Assembly: GCA_032173965.1 (NCBI GenBank) | Contig: CM063299.1 | Coordinates: forward strand, 186,001-250,000 | Direction of reading: 5' to 3' | From: Sitta carolinensis | Lineage: Eukaryota > Chordata > Aves > Passeriformes > Sittidae | Length of the DNA stretch: 64,000 bases | In this document: positions 32,901 to 45,000 of the stretch, piece by piece | How the letters are laid out: every line of letters begins with the position of its first letter | Numbering within the stretch: the first letter of the stretch is position 1 | Made by a program: the position numbers and the translations under genes | Notes under the pieces: model-generated | Seen by the model: only the letters and a program-made list of their open reading frames with translations | The model's database searches: none | Told to the model about the DNA's origin: nothing

Positions 32901-34448
32901 GATCTCAGCTCTAGGAACAGACCCAAATGGCTGTACTTTTGTGTTTCAAGGCTCAGGAGTGTTTCTTTACCTTTTCTCTCTCCTTTGCTGTGCTTTTATC
33001 CTCCTAAAAAACACTTCTGCCTGTTGGCCCTGCACAGTCCCTGCACTGGGCCTGGCCATGGAAGGACACCTGGCAGGTCTGGCATGGGCAGCAGGATGTT
33101 TTTTGCCTTTCTTGGCCATCAGCTACCTCACTTTCCACTGACTGTAATTTCCTTCTCCTCTCTTTAATTAGCACACCTAAGGCACTGTCTGCAAAGGGTG
33201 ACCCGGGCTGCTCTTTCTTCTTTTTACATATCAATACCTCATCCAATATGACTGATAATTGATTCAGCCCCAGCTTTCCCACTCCCTTGCCTTTCCACCT
33301 GCTCCCTGATGTTTGGAACTGCTGGATGGCAGCTGCCTGCCCGCCGGGCTGTCCGCTCGTGCTCAGCACCAAACGCGCCGAGCTGGAGCCCAACCTCAGC
33401 GAGTCCCTGTCTGCTCAATGGCTGTAAGAACTCTCTCTGGCACCTGTTTGTACGAAAGGCAGCTCAGGCAAGTCTCTGTCACTCTTGTGAGTCTGCTGGT
33501 GCTCCTGCTCCAAAAAATGAAGGATTTTGATTGAAGTAAGCACAACAAGAGTAAGCCAGGGATTTTTTAATTGTAGGGAGTCTTGACAATGGTTGTCTGA
33601 ACATTGAGGGCAAATAATCCATGGGAAATAACTTTGATTGTTGCCTCCATTATTTGACCTTGATCCAAGCTTGGTATGTTCAGATAGGAATAAAATTTTC
33701 CCTTTGCAAACAAATGATACCTCTTTTCACCCGTCTGTGCTGTGGGATTGGGTTGTTCTTGCCAATATTTTGGAAGTGGTCCTCTGTGCCTTTTCTGTCG
33801 AACAGTGCATTTTTCATGGTTCCAGTTTTTCTGCAGCTATTTAGTTTTCCTTTGATGGAAGAAGAAATAATACCTAAATAATCACTTTGATTTTTATTTG
33901 AGACAGCTGTGCTGGGACAGAAACTATTGTTCAGATCTGTTACCTTTTATACAACAGAGATAAATTAATTACAGGGCTTTCCCCTGACATCCAGGCTCTT
34001 GCCTGCAAATGTTCACATGAAAGATGAATGACAATGAGGTTCTCATTACAGCTTGATGAATTAGCCTTTTCACTTCAGTTCCAGGAAAGTCTACTTCATG
34101 GTCAACACTCTTGTTTAGGCCCTGCTGTGTTTTTTCTCTCATTGAATTCAAATCGTGCAGCTGCTGTCAAACCACCTCTGTTGGAGCAATCCATTATTTG
34201 CACTGCCCTTTAGAATTCTTCACTTTTCCAGGGAATTTGCTACAGTCATTTGCCAGGTAGTCAGCAACAGCATCTTCCTAATTTTCCTTTGTGCACATCA
34301 CAGACCTGGGGCTGCTGGAAGAAGTGGCAGCTTTGGGTAAAACAGCAAAAGAACCAGACGAGCATTCCCTCCTCAGTTCAGGGCATGATCCTTGTGTTCA
34401 GGGTAAGCCAAGCTGCAAGGTGATGTTCTCAGCCTATTGCCACCTATA
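29933..34448. other. Non-coding region with one microsatellite
   Basis: Apart from the CTATAT-rich array at 30684-30806, no feature is recognised. Frames present on both strands look random. Confidence 0.5.
30684..30806. repeat. Imperfect (CTATAT/CTAT)n microsatellite
   Basis: About 120 bases of TCTATA and CTAT units are interrupted by TCAGTG, TCTATG and ACCGTC. The interruptions suggest an old, decaying array. Its translation gives a tyrosine-, isoleucine- and leucine-rich false ORF. Confidence 0.95.
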
Positions 34449-34482
34449 TTTTTTTTTTTTTTTTGTTTAATTTTTTTTTTTT
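34449..34482. repeat. Double T tract (T16, then GTTTAA, then T12)
   Basis: Two long T runs are separated by six bases. Read on the minus strand this is an A-rich tail-like sequence, but no retroposon body is recognisable next to it. Confidence 0.92.
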
Positions 34483-37400
34483 GCTGGAATGGATGTTTTT
34501 GTACAAACTATACATGTCCCCACAATGATCTTGTTGGCAATGCCCAGAGCAGGGATACCCTGTGTCCAAAGGCACGAGGGCCATTTTGCCTGCCTGTTCT
34601 GCTCTGAGAGGCCAAATGGATTACCTGGGTAATTTGAAAGCTGTTGTCTACACAGAACAAAGTCAAAGATCCATCCCTGCCAGGTGCTATACAACAAAGA
34701 AGGAACATTGTGCTACTTGCTCACAGTTCTTGGCAGTTTATCATGTTCCTTTACTTGTATCTTTAATGTCAACACCTTGATCAATTTTATTACACCTGCC
34801 TGTGGTCAGAACATTACTAATGGTGGCTCTGGTTGGTGTCTGGGGACAGGAATAAGTAATTTGTAATGACTGTAAGTGAAAAGATCAAAATATTGGTAGC
34901 AGAATAGTTGCAGTGCTGTGAAGCTATTGTTATTGAGGTGTCAATATTTACCTTTATATCTTTTCCCAAAGCTTCCCAGACCACTCTAACTTTTCTGCCT
35001 TCTCCCAGGTTTAAGAGGCTTGTGTGCCTTTGGAAGTGCTATTTGAACAGAGGGATAGGCATGGTCACCCAGTGACTTCTGCATCAGATGGCAGTGCCTG
35101 TTCCCACTGTGTCGCTCCCCCACCTGAGCAAGAGGAGAGGTGAGTGGCAGCCAGCACTTCCTTGAGGAATTGTGCTCAGCTCCTGCACAATTCTGTGTCC
35201 TGGCATGCCACTGCTGCTCCAGAGCCCTCTCATCCATAAGAGCCCAGCAGGGACTCTTCTCCTTGCAATTTGCTGCTAGAACAGGAAAATACCATGGGAA
35301 TTTTGTCTGCTCTGCTTGCCAGCTCTTCAAGGAAAACTCTGATCTCTCCAACCATGAAAAAAATCGAGCAAATTCTCACTGAGCCATATGGACACCAACA
35401 GCATAACGCCCCTGTGGAAAGTCCTCCCTGCTGTCTCTGGTGCCGATTATCAACGCAGCTTAGAGCAAAGCCGAGATTTTTAATGCCCCAAGCGTGATGC
35501 ACTCCCCTGACCTTGGGTATTATTTTTATTGCTATTTTGGCTGGCTCTGTCCTTGGCAGGTTGCTGGACTGTAAGCAGATGCAACAGAAATGGTGGAGAC
35601 AGCTAATTTCTGAGTCCTTCCACAGCACATGGGAAACATGTTTAATGTTTGGATAATCTCCTTCTTGTGTCATGGGTTAAATTTGGAACTGCAAATGGAA
35701 CAGTAGAAATTCCTTCAGTCATCTCTTCTGACAGAAATTATAGTAATGTCTGGATTTACATTGTTCTGTGGTATCTGTCCTCCTGCTGCCTGGGCTTCTC
35801 TGTGGGGCTTTTTTCCAGCAGCAGTGATGGACAGAGTGTTTTGGCCAGGGGAGCACACAGCTGAGCTGGGGCTGCTCGCCCTGGAACACTCATTCCCTGG
35901 GCTGCAGAAGTAAGCTATGCACTTTATTGAAGGTTGCTTTACCTTCAGGCCCTTATGCTTCTTTATTTTCCCTTAAACAAATGTTTTCCCCAAAGACAAT
36001 CTTTTTAAAGCAGTTCAAACTGGTTTCCAATTACTTTTCATCACATTAGTCTTCTGTTCTAAAAATCTCAGTCTCAACATCAAGTCCAATTTGACCACCT
36101 GGGAAAGAGTTTTTTCTTCCTGTTCTATTTTTGTAAGATGAGCATTTTAACAAAGAGCTTTCCTCTCTCCACTTAGAAAGCCTCAGTGAATTGGTTGAAA
36201 AGAGGACCAGTCCCTCTGCTCTAAGAACAAGATGCTCTTACCTCTCCTAGTTCATGCTCTGGTACTTGCTGTTGAATAACCTCATGTGAGAGAAGACTCA
36301 AATATTTTGGGTAAGGAAAACATTTAAATACAGGACTTCAGAGAAGTGCCTCACATGGAGCAGGTCCTTAACCTGTGCTTATGCTGAGTTGTGTGCCAGA
36401 CCACATTTAAGCAGGTTTTCTGAAATCAAGGCTCCCAGAGCAGGTATGGCCCAGATCTGTGTTAACACTTGGGTATCAGCCAGGGTGTGAGGTGGGATAA
36501 CAACTTAAATCCCATTGTTTTAAATACTGAAACAATCTAAGAATAACACAGATTACTGAACAGTCATTACATTTGGAACTCTGTTGTGGTTGTTTATTTG
36601 CAGGTCCTAGAGAACTGAGGTTCAGTGGTACCAGTGTTAATCAGGTCAGTTTTGGCAATTGCTACAGAACTGTTTCTCTTCCCATCCAGACATGGAATGA
36701 AATCAGTTCCATGTCACTCCAACAGCCAGTCTTGACAAAGTAATCACTATTCAAATATTCAAATAATTCACTGAAATGCAATGTAAGGAAAAAGAAAACA
36801 AAAGAAAATTATAATTTGCTGTTGGACTTCTCACAAGTTGAGAGCTGAGCTGCCCTTCAAACCCCTGTTTTGGTGTGCAAGCCTTGCCCTCATGAGGGTG
36901 CAGACACTGGCACAGTGCAGCTGTAAGACAGAGCCCCTCATTCAGGGGGCAGGCAGAGGCCACAAGCCCCTGGGTCATGGGGGCACTGGCTGAAGGACAC
37001 ATCCCCTCTGGGTTGTTACCCTGTTTTCTGGAATTTGTTGACTGCTTACTATTTGCAAAGCTTCTGATTTCATTGCTTAATGTAATTTTATTCAGTAAAG
37101 CTGCTACATTGCATAAAGGTCTTGGTATTTAATATTTAAGAGCATAAATCCCATGTGAGTCCCAGGCAGATGATGAAAATTACATTTTAAATTAATGTGC
37201 ACTCAATGCCTGCTGCTCTTTCTACATTTAAAGGCCAATGGCCATTTCAGGCCCAGCACCATTTTGCAGGGGCAGTGCCAAAAGGGCCAGTGACCCTCAC
37301 AGGAGGTGCAGCCCTCTCCTGTACAGGTGCCTCTGCCTGGGAGCCCTGTGCTCCGTGGCCATTTCAGGATGGACAGTGCCCAGAGCAGAGACCTCCTGCA

Positions 37401-39448
37401 TGGCCTCAGGTGTCAGCAGTGCAGCGCTCACCGGGACACACGGCCCTGCAGCTGGTTCCAGCAATGAGTACCCCTCATCTGTGCTGGTAACCGGCAGGTC
37501 CTGGCCTCTGCAGGAAAGGGGGGTGGGCCAGATTTTGCAAGGATTCAGCATGTAGCTCATACCTGGAATTCAATGTTCATTTACATGTTTGGTTCTTTAT
37601 GCTGCTGCTTTTGCAGTGATAATTTCTTACTTTTTCTTTGATGACTTTTATCATTTCCTTTTTCCTTCTGATGGGAGAAGATTTGAGATGGAAATCTGCA
37701 CCTAATTTTTTGTTCTTGTGACATAGCAGTCAAAAACATGTTCAGCTGGCCACATGGTGTGCAGACCCACTCCACAACCAGCCATACACATTGTCCCTGC
37801 GATGTAATGTCCTATTGCCTCAGTGAAATTGTATAATATATAAATTTTTATATATTATATATTATATATATATATAATAACATATAACATTTCAGATTAT
37901 GTAATGCCACCATCTGCTGCTTTATGTAAACAGTGTTCAGCTTCCACCTCTGCTGCTTTATGCAATTGTGTCCCCAGCCAAGCTGCTGGAGCAGAGGATG
38001 GAGGAGGCACTGTGTTGTTTGTTCTCCTCTAACTAAATACCTCTCCCTTCACTAGGGCAGAGGTGGGGAGCTTGCAGCCATAAAACACCACCTATTGCAG
38101 CAATGCCCATTTGTTTACCACTCAGTGTCCTTATTCTTCCATATGCAAACCAGGCAGCTTATGTTTACTTTGATGGGCAAAGTACTGCAGGTTCAAGTGG
38201 AAAGAAGAGATTGGCAGGAAAGGAGCAAATCCTCCTTAAAAAAATGTCTGCAGTAATTAGGAAGTGTTGCAAGAATGAACTGATAAACAAGCAAAAGGTA
38301 AGAAGGGAAAGGTAAGCTTCAGGGCAATTAATTAAGATGGTAAATGAAAAACCAAAATTTCTGCAAGCATTTAACAGATGGCAGGGTATATTGGGAGCAT
38401 GGTACATGTTCAAGCCGTGAGAAAAAGCTGGAAATACAGGGATTTGGGATCATTTTTAAAAGGAACTGTTTTGTTTTCCTGGAACAAAACTCAAGGAAAG
38501 CAAGACAACATTTGATTTCTTTCCCCGCATTTGTATTTTTGCTGTTCACGAAGTCCAAAGAGATGGAAGTTCCTTTGCAAAACTGAAGACCCACACGCAG
38601 CTCAGTCTTCAAGTGCAAGCCCAAACCAGGGCTCTAATGAACCTGCATTGCAGCACACGGGGGTTTGGGGTGTGGTCTGTATCCTGCTGAGGAGCTGAGC
38701 CCTATGGCCAGTCCTCCCTGCAGGGTCTCTTCCTGCTCACCCTCAGCCCCAGAAGGAGCCAAGTGTGCTGGTGTGGTGAGTGTTGCTCTGGTGCCAGAGT
38801 TCCTTCTGTCCCACAGCAATGAGAGAAGCCTCTCAGGGCCAAGCCCCAAACCCTCAAATAGGCTCAGTCATCCCCACGGCTGTCAGTCAGTGGCTCGGGG
38901 GAGACACAATGGGTGCGTAAATGCAGGGAGGTGACTCCCCCTCTTTATCCCTGGCTGCCCTGAAGTTCTGTAGCAGGCTGAGACTACACAAGATATTCTG
39001 GTAACTGGAATCTGGCTGGTCAATGGGGGCTGGGCTGAAACCATCATCGTCATCATCTAAAGCTCTTCTGAGGATTCCTAAAAGACTCAGCTCTAAACTG
39101 TCTCCAGAGCTTTCTTGCTCCTAACCCTGGGAGAAATCTTGCTTTAATGACTACATCATCACCCCAGTTTTTGGGTTTTTTCAGGTCTTGAAGCACTCTT
39201 GTCTCTTTGGGGTGGGCAGCTTTGTAACAGTTATTGTTGAGGGATTTGGGGCAAGGGAATTGGGATTGCTCCACTGAGGCAGGGGTGCATTCTGTATTTC
39301 AATTTTTGGTGGGTTTATTTTTGATAAAGAGCAAGGGAGTGATGTATGTTATGAGGAAGTGATCAATTACCTGGCATGTCTAGAGCACTGACGATTTTAT
39401 CACATCAGGATGATGGTGATTGATTTTTTTTTTTCTCCTTTTTTTCAG
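34483..39448. other. Non-coding region, AT-leaning
   Basis: It includes an AT-palindromic microsatellite at 37831-37889. No coding segment was recognised. A minus-strand donor-like site near 36242 (GGAGAG/GTAAGAGC) has no convincing context. Confidence 0.5.
37831..37889. repeat. TATA-rich dinucleotide and palindromic repeat
   Basis: The stretch consists of TATAATATATAAAT followed by TATATTATATAT and (AT)n units. It is self-complementary, so hairpin or cruciform formation is possible and assembly length may be unreliable. Confidence 0.9.
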
Positions 39449-39495
39449 ATCTGCAGCAGAGCAGCAATCTCTGGGTGGCTGATTGCAGCTGACAG
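39449..39495 (+). other. Candidate 47-base exon with strong splice signals (plus strand)
   Basis: A long pyrimidine tract (T12 CTCC T7 CAG) ends at 39448. Forty-seven bases later a perfect consensus donor CAG/GTAAGT occurs at 39495/39496. The internal sequence starts ATCTGCAGCAGAGCAGCAAT and contains in-frame stops in some frames, so a non-coding RNA exon is as likely as coding. No partner exon is certain. A CAG/GTGAGT donor at 40594 and the pair at 41984-42018 lie on the same strand. Confidence 0.3.
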
Positions 39496-40694
39496 GTAAG
39501 TTGTGTCACAGCTCACCAGTGTCTGTGGCAGGCCTCTGTATCTCATGTCCCCACTTCTTTTCAGACTGTAATGGCTTGATGAAGACATGCTGTCAGGGTG
39601 ACAGAGATCTAGAGATTATTAAATGAGGACACCTTCAGCTTGCTAAATTACTTTAATCTTGCAAGAGGCTCTATTAACTCCTACTGCCCCCCCCTTTGTA
39701 GAGGTTAGAGAAGAAAGCAAAGGGGGTGGGCTACAATACTGCTGCAGTGTTTGTTCTCCTGAAAAGCTGTGGCACAGCCCAGGAAGAAAAGTGAGAATTG
39801 CACCTGGCTTTGCCTGCCTTGCTGGCACCATGCTGGGCAGAGGATTGATGTAATTTATCCCAGCAGATGTTGAGTGCAGAGGGCTGTTATTGGCTTTGGG
39901 GGTTGTGAAGCACAGCACACTCGGTGTCTTGTTCTTCACTGGTCTTGGAAAGGATGGAGAAATTATTCTGTGTCAGGCTGCTCTTCCCTGTACCAGGTTG
40001 TGTGGGCTCCATCCTGCTTCAAGGGAGGAGAGGGCTGCAGCTGCAATTTGTATAAAATCACTCTTTGGCAAAAGAAATTATGGGGCTGGTTTGGACTAAT
40101 TACAGACCTGTTCCATTACTCGTGCTGTGACAGCGTGACAAGAAATCCTGTGTACTCCACTTCTGATCACCTGTAGTGTGAAGAGGGAAAGAGTCAGGAA
40201 AATAGCAAAAGGAGCCCAAATGAGGCAGGAGGGCACTGAAAAGGGAATGAAGCCAAACAGAAGGGAAAAGGTCTGTTTGAGGTGCAATCACTGTAGAAAT
40301 GTACCAGCATTCCCAACGTGAAGCAGGTAATAGTCTAAGAGTGTGGGTGAATTATTACATTTGTAGTCTGCTTGCTGCATTAAGTTCTCTGTTGGTTGGA
40401 TGTCACCTCAGAAAGGGTGGCAGTCAGAGCTGGCATTGGATTGTGGATGTCCAAGACATGGTTGTTGTGCACTACATTGAAAAATGTGCTGCAGGAGAGG
40501 CACTTCTCCATGCCAGGTTGGACAGGCTGCACAGATTGTTCACTCAGAAATCAGCTCCCAAGGCCTGGGAGTGTTTTCGTGTAAATATTTTCAGGTGAGT
40601 GAACTTCTCTGTGTGGGTTAAAAGTAGCAGCTGAACAGAAAGAAATATTCCATGTGGTTCCATGTCCCTTCCTCTTCCCTAGTATTTATACAAT

Positions 40695-40757
40695 TTAAAA
40701 AAACCTAAACAACAACAACAAAAAAAACAAAGCCAAAATAAAACAAAACAAACAAAG
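40695..40757. repeat. A-rich (AAC/AAAAC) low-complexity tract
   Basis: The sequence is made of AACAACAAC, A runs and AAAACAAAAC units. It resembles a decayed poly(A)-derived microsatellite. No adjoining retroposon is identified. Confidence 0.85.
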
Positions 40758-41983
40758 CACCTGCACACCAACTGAATAACCTCTGACAAGACTGAAGTTA
40801 ACAAAGCTCCAGAATTTTTTAAGAACTCTGCAGTGAAATGAGCTGATTACAAGTAGGAAGAAGCTTAGTTTGTTATCTGATTTTTAAAACCTTGAATAAT
40901 TTTAGCCATTGGCTTTATCATCAGGCAAAATAATTATTTCAATTATTATCTTTAATAACTTTGTAGGAAATCTTTTAAGTTCTTTTCCATGAATCCTACT
41001 TCAAATGCACCTGCAGAGATAAAAGCAGCAAACTTAACCCAATGAATAACTGATAAGCCAGAAATATCACTGCCTTGCCTCAGAACATCACAACTCCGAG
41101 TTCATCCTGTGCATGTAATCAGTGTCTGTGCTCTCCCTGGCCTCTATTGGCGGCAAAGCTCTTTTATGATATTCTGTCATTTATGACAGCTCCTCCAGAG
41201 AGTTCATTAGGGTGTACATTAATGTGGCTGAATCCAGGAAACTGCTTTTCCTGACATAATGCCAACATCTATTACAATGCTGTGCAGTGCAGGGGGGAGC
41301 TTTATGGTTGTTTAATGCGTGTGTTCGTGTTGCAAATGGCATCACTTTTTAACTCTCTCTGTGAAGCAGTGTCTGTTTTCTGGATTGCCACCACTATAAA
41401 TACATGTAATGGGGAGCCTGAGCAGCTGTTGTGTTCAGCAGTTGTCTGTGATGATTATGAATTCATGGGTTGTGGTTCCCAGTACTAGAGAGCCACAATT
41501 AATCTGTACCGTGCTTCAGACCATCAGCGTGAGTGCCAGTGTTTCCCCTGCTCTATTGGTATTTCTTAGAACTCCTTGTACATAAAACCTGCACTAGGAA
41601 TTGAGGCAAAGGAAAGCAGCAATGGCAAAGAAATAGCCAGTGGCTTTCCCTCCTGCCATCTCTGTCCACGCAGCTGTGCTGTGCAGGAGCAGCTACTCAG
41701 AGTCTGAAGTGGGGTCACTTGTTTCAGGCTTAGCCATGGTAGAGTGTGGAGGGCTGGTAGGATGGATGCTGTGGACTCACTGCTTCCAAGCAGTGTAGCC
41801 CATGTGTGTGCTTGGTTTTAAAAGAAAAACGAGAGAAAGCAAAACCAAAACCCCTCAGTCCACAGAAGAATACAATGCTTATGACAGCAGGAGAAACACG
41901 TGGCTGAGGATTATCATTCCTTGCATGCTTGGCTCAGATGGAGAACGCTCTAGCTGTAAACTACCTCATGCTTTTTCCCACAG

Positions 41984-42018
41984 CCTTATTCCAATCTCCT
42001 TTCTGGGTCAATTCCCAG
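41984..42018 (+). other. Candidate 35-base micro-exon (plus strand)
   Basis: An acceptor with a good pyrimidine tract (CTTTTTCCCACAG, ending 41983) and a donor CCCAG/GTAAGA (42018/42019) are 35 bases apart. The spacing is very short for an exon, so chance pairing is likely. Confidence 0.15.
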
Positions 42019-45000
42019 GTAAGAGAGCTGTGCCATTCCATTTTTAATTGTTTTCAGCTCAGTCTCCTGATTGCCAGTGCGGGGCTGCCAGGACACTGCT
42101 GTAACGCGTTGTGTACAAGCATCTTACCTGGTGGGAGCTGCCGCGGGTGCCGTGCTGAGGAGGCTGCCACGGACACGGGCAGCATCTTAGCTGCACAGAG
42201 CCGCGGCTGCCAGGGCCAGAGGACAGGTCCCAGCTGGCTCCGGCTGCTGGCCCGGGGGCTGGGCTGGAGGGGGCTCAGCGGGAGACTTGGCTAGCAGGCA
42301 GGAAAATGACTTCGGGGAAGGAATTCAGGGCTGGCGAATTGCAGCACTCAGCATGGGATGAGCTTGGGAGTCCCAGTAGCCTTGTGGGAGGCAGGGAACC
42401 CCAGGAATGTCCATTCGAGGTTAATTAAGTTCAGATCAAAAAAGCAGCACATCAGGGGCTGCTGAGAACTGGGGTCCTGGTACTTGTGTGGGAGTAGGAG
42501 ACTGAGCACAGCAAATCCCGTAGGATTGCCCAAGAGACGGGGCTGGGATATGGGACTGGGAGAGAAACCCTGTGAGGCTTCACACCCTATCGATGCCGGC
42601 TGCCAGCCTGGGAAGGACAGGCACTGCCATCCGCGCTGCATCCTGTGCTCCCTGCCCTCCTGGAGGGCTGCAGGAACGGGGCTGGGGAACGACAGAGAGG
42701 AAAAACACCAGAATAGAGAAACCACATCAGTTAATTGGTGAAATCCTCTTTCTCTGGTTGACTGTATTCGTTCTGACAGGAGCCTCTCCTCCTTCCCTGG
42801 AGTGCTCTGGCAAGTGAAACTCTTGCAAATAAAGCAAAGGATCTGCTGAATGCACAGCCATGCATAATTTAGGAGTGCTGGAGCCTTCTGCGCATCTCAT
42901 CACAAAATGGCATTCAGTAAATGCTAACACAACTCCTTTGTGGATAGGCGTTTCTGTGAATTTCTTCTCTTTCAGTAAGATTTGGACATCAGACGCCTCT
43001 CAGGAATTAAAAATTGACCATCAGGAAGTACGGTAGCAGGGCTAACACTTAACTGGCACATTTGTTCATGTGTGCCCACAGACAAAATAAAGAAACGATT
43101 GTGGATTCTTGAGTGGGTTGGCTTTGAAGGATAGTATGAATAAATGATGGAAGACTACATTTTCCTTGAATTCACACTTTTCACCCATAAGTCATAAAAA
43201 CAAATTTGATGCTAGAGAAAATAGCTGGAAGGGGAGACAGGGACATCTCTTTCATTCTAAGTGTGTGGAGAGAAAGTGTTTTATGACTCTGGACCAGGTG
43301 CGTGAGAGGAAAGAGCCATAACTCTTTAACTTGTGTGTCTGTTCCCATCAGGTAGAAGCTTCATGCAGGGAGAAAGACCAAAGAAATAGTTAAAACTAGT
43401 GTTGATATTTACTTGGATTAATAGAATGTTGTGCAACATCACCTGAATGAAAATTGAGTTTGTGATTAGTAGGTGGTTTATCCTATTCTAACAATGCAGA
43501 ATGATTGATTCTTCTTTTTCATGCAAATAGTACACAAATAGTAATTAAAGAGAAATATTACATAGCTGCACCTGGTTTTCATTATACAGTTGCAACAGTG
43601 TGTAAACCAAATCTTTTATTGATGAGAACAGCCATAAGTTTGAAAACTGAGTGAAGAGCATGAAAACCCCTCTGAGGCTCCCTAGAAATCTGAAATTATT
43701 AAAACATATGGTGGCACATACTGATTACTGACAGCTCCTGCTGTGGCTGTGAGCCCTCATTTCTCTTTGACTTCCAGCTTTTCTGAGGATTCTCAGCTTG
43801 GTTGGTTCTCCCCCTTCCCTTGGTAAATCTGCTGTGACAGGGAAGTCATGCCCCGTGCCCTGGACAGTGTGACCCAAGCTGATGGACTGTCCTGCTGCAG
43901 GGACAGTTTGCTGGTCTCTGTTCAGCAGCGTCCCCTAAGCCCCATCCCTGCTGGGTGATGGGCAGTTTAAAATCCCACAGCCCCCTGAATCACAAGGCTT
44001 TATTCTACCGCAGTTTTAAAAAAACACTGTTGTGTTTCTCATATTAAAGCTGAGTGTTTACCCATAGTATTTGAGCCCCTGAGAGGGAGGGAGTATATTT
44101 GTATATCTGGTTGATATATTTATGCTGTTTGCCAAGTCCCTGTGTGCAAGGACGTTCACCACCACTCAGTGGCCATCAGCCACTGCTGTTCTCTCTTTAT
44201 GAGTGCATATATATTTACTGATATTGATTAATATTTATTTCTCATAAATAATACATCACTGTGGTTTTGTGTGTGCCATTGCAAACTGCAGGAATACACA
44301 AATGGTACTGAATGTGATGGTGAAGCTGCTCCATGCCTGCAGAGCTGCCCCAGGGCCTGGGGGGCTGGCTCCTGCCCTCACATCAGCATCCCTGCCCACC
44401 AAGGTCTGGGCTCCAACAGAGCCAAGCAGACCCTGCTGGTGTCTGGGCCCTGCTGCTGCTGCCTGCTTTAGGAGGAAAAACGCTTTTCTCTGCCCCAGCT
44501 AGAGCCAGCCAGGAAGGAACGTGGCAGCAGCTCCCTACATCAGCTGCAGGTGCCTCCTGCCAGGCAGCAGGGACAGCGGGCATGGAGATGTGTCACTGCA
44601 CAGGCACAAGCTGGGTGCTGCCATCCTGGTGCCTCGGTAGTGCCCTGCCCTGCTGGCACTTGGGGACAGAGAGCCAGGGCTGGAAGCATGGTGCTGACAA
44701 CCATTGCTTCTCTGAGCAACTGGAGTTATTCGTGTCAGTACCTTTTTGCCCAGTAAAATGGGCAGATTCTGCCCAGCCCTCACAGCCCCATTGTGTCGAC
44801 CACAGCATGAGTAAACAAGATAAAAGCTGAGCCCCTGGGCACAGGTTCAGTCAGCTCTGATGGGAGGGAAGGAGGGAAACAACATTGAGAGGTGAGCACG
44901 TCAGCAGCTCCTCCACTGGGAAAAGTAGGTTATTCTGAAGCAACAAACAGCAGAAATATAAAACGAATAAACAAAAGAAAGATGAAGAAGATGGCATTTG

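Noticed and set aside
40487..40530. CR1-like phrase (CATGCCAGGTTGGACAGGCT) at about 40510
   Set aside because: Only about 20 bases resemble the CR1 3' region, with no tail or longer body. It is too little to annotate.
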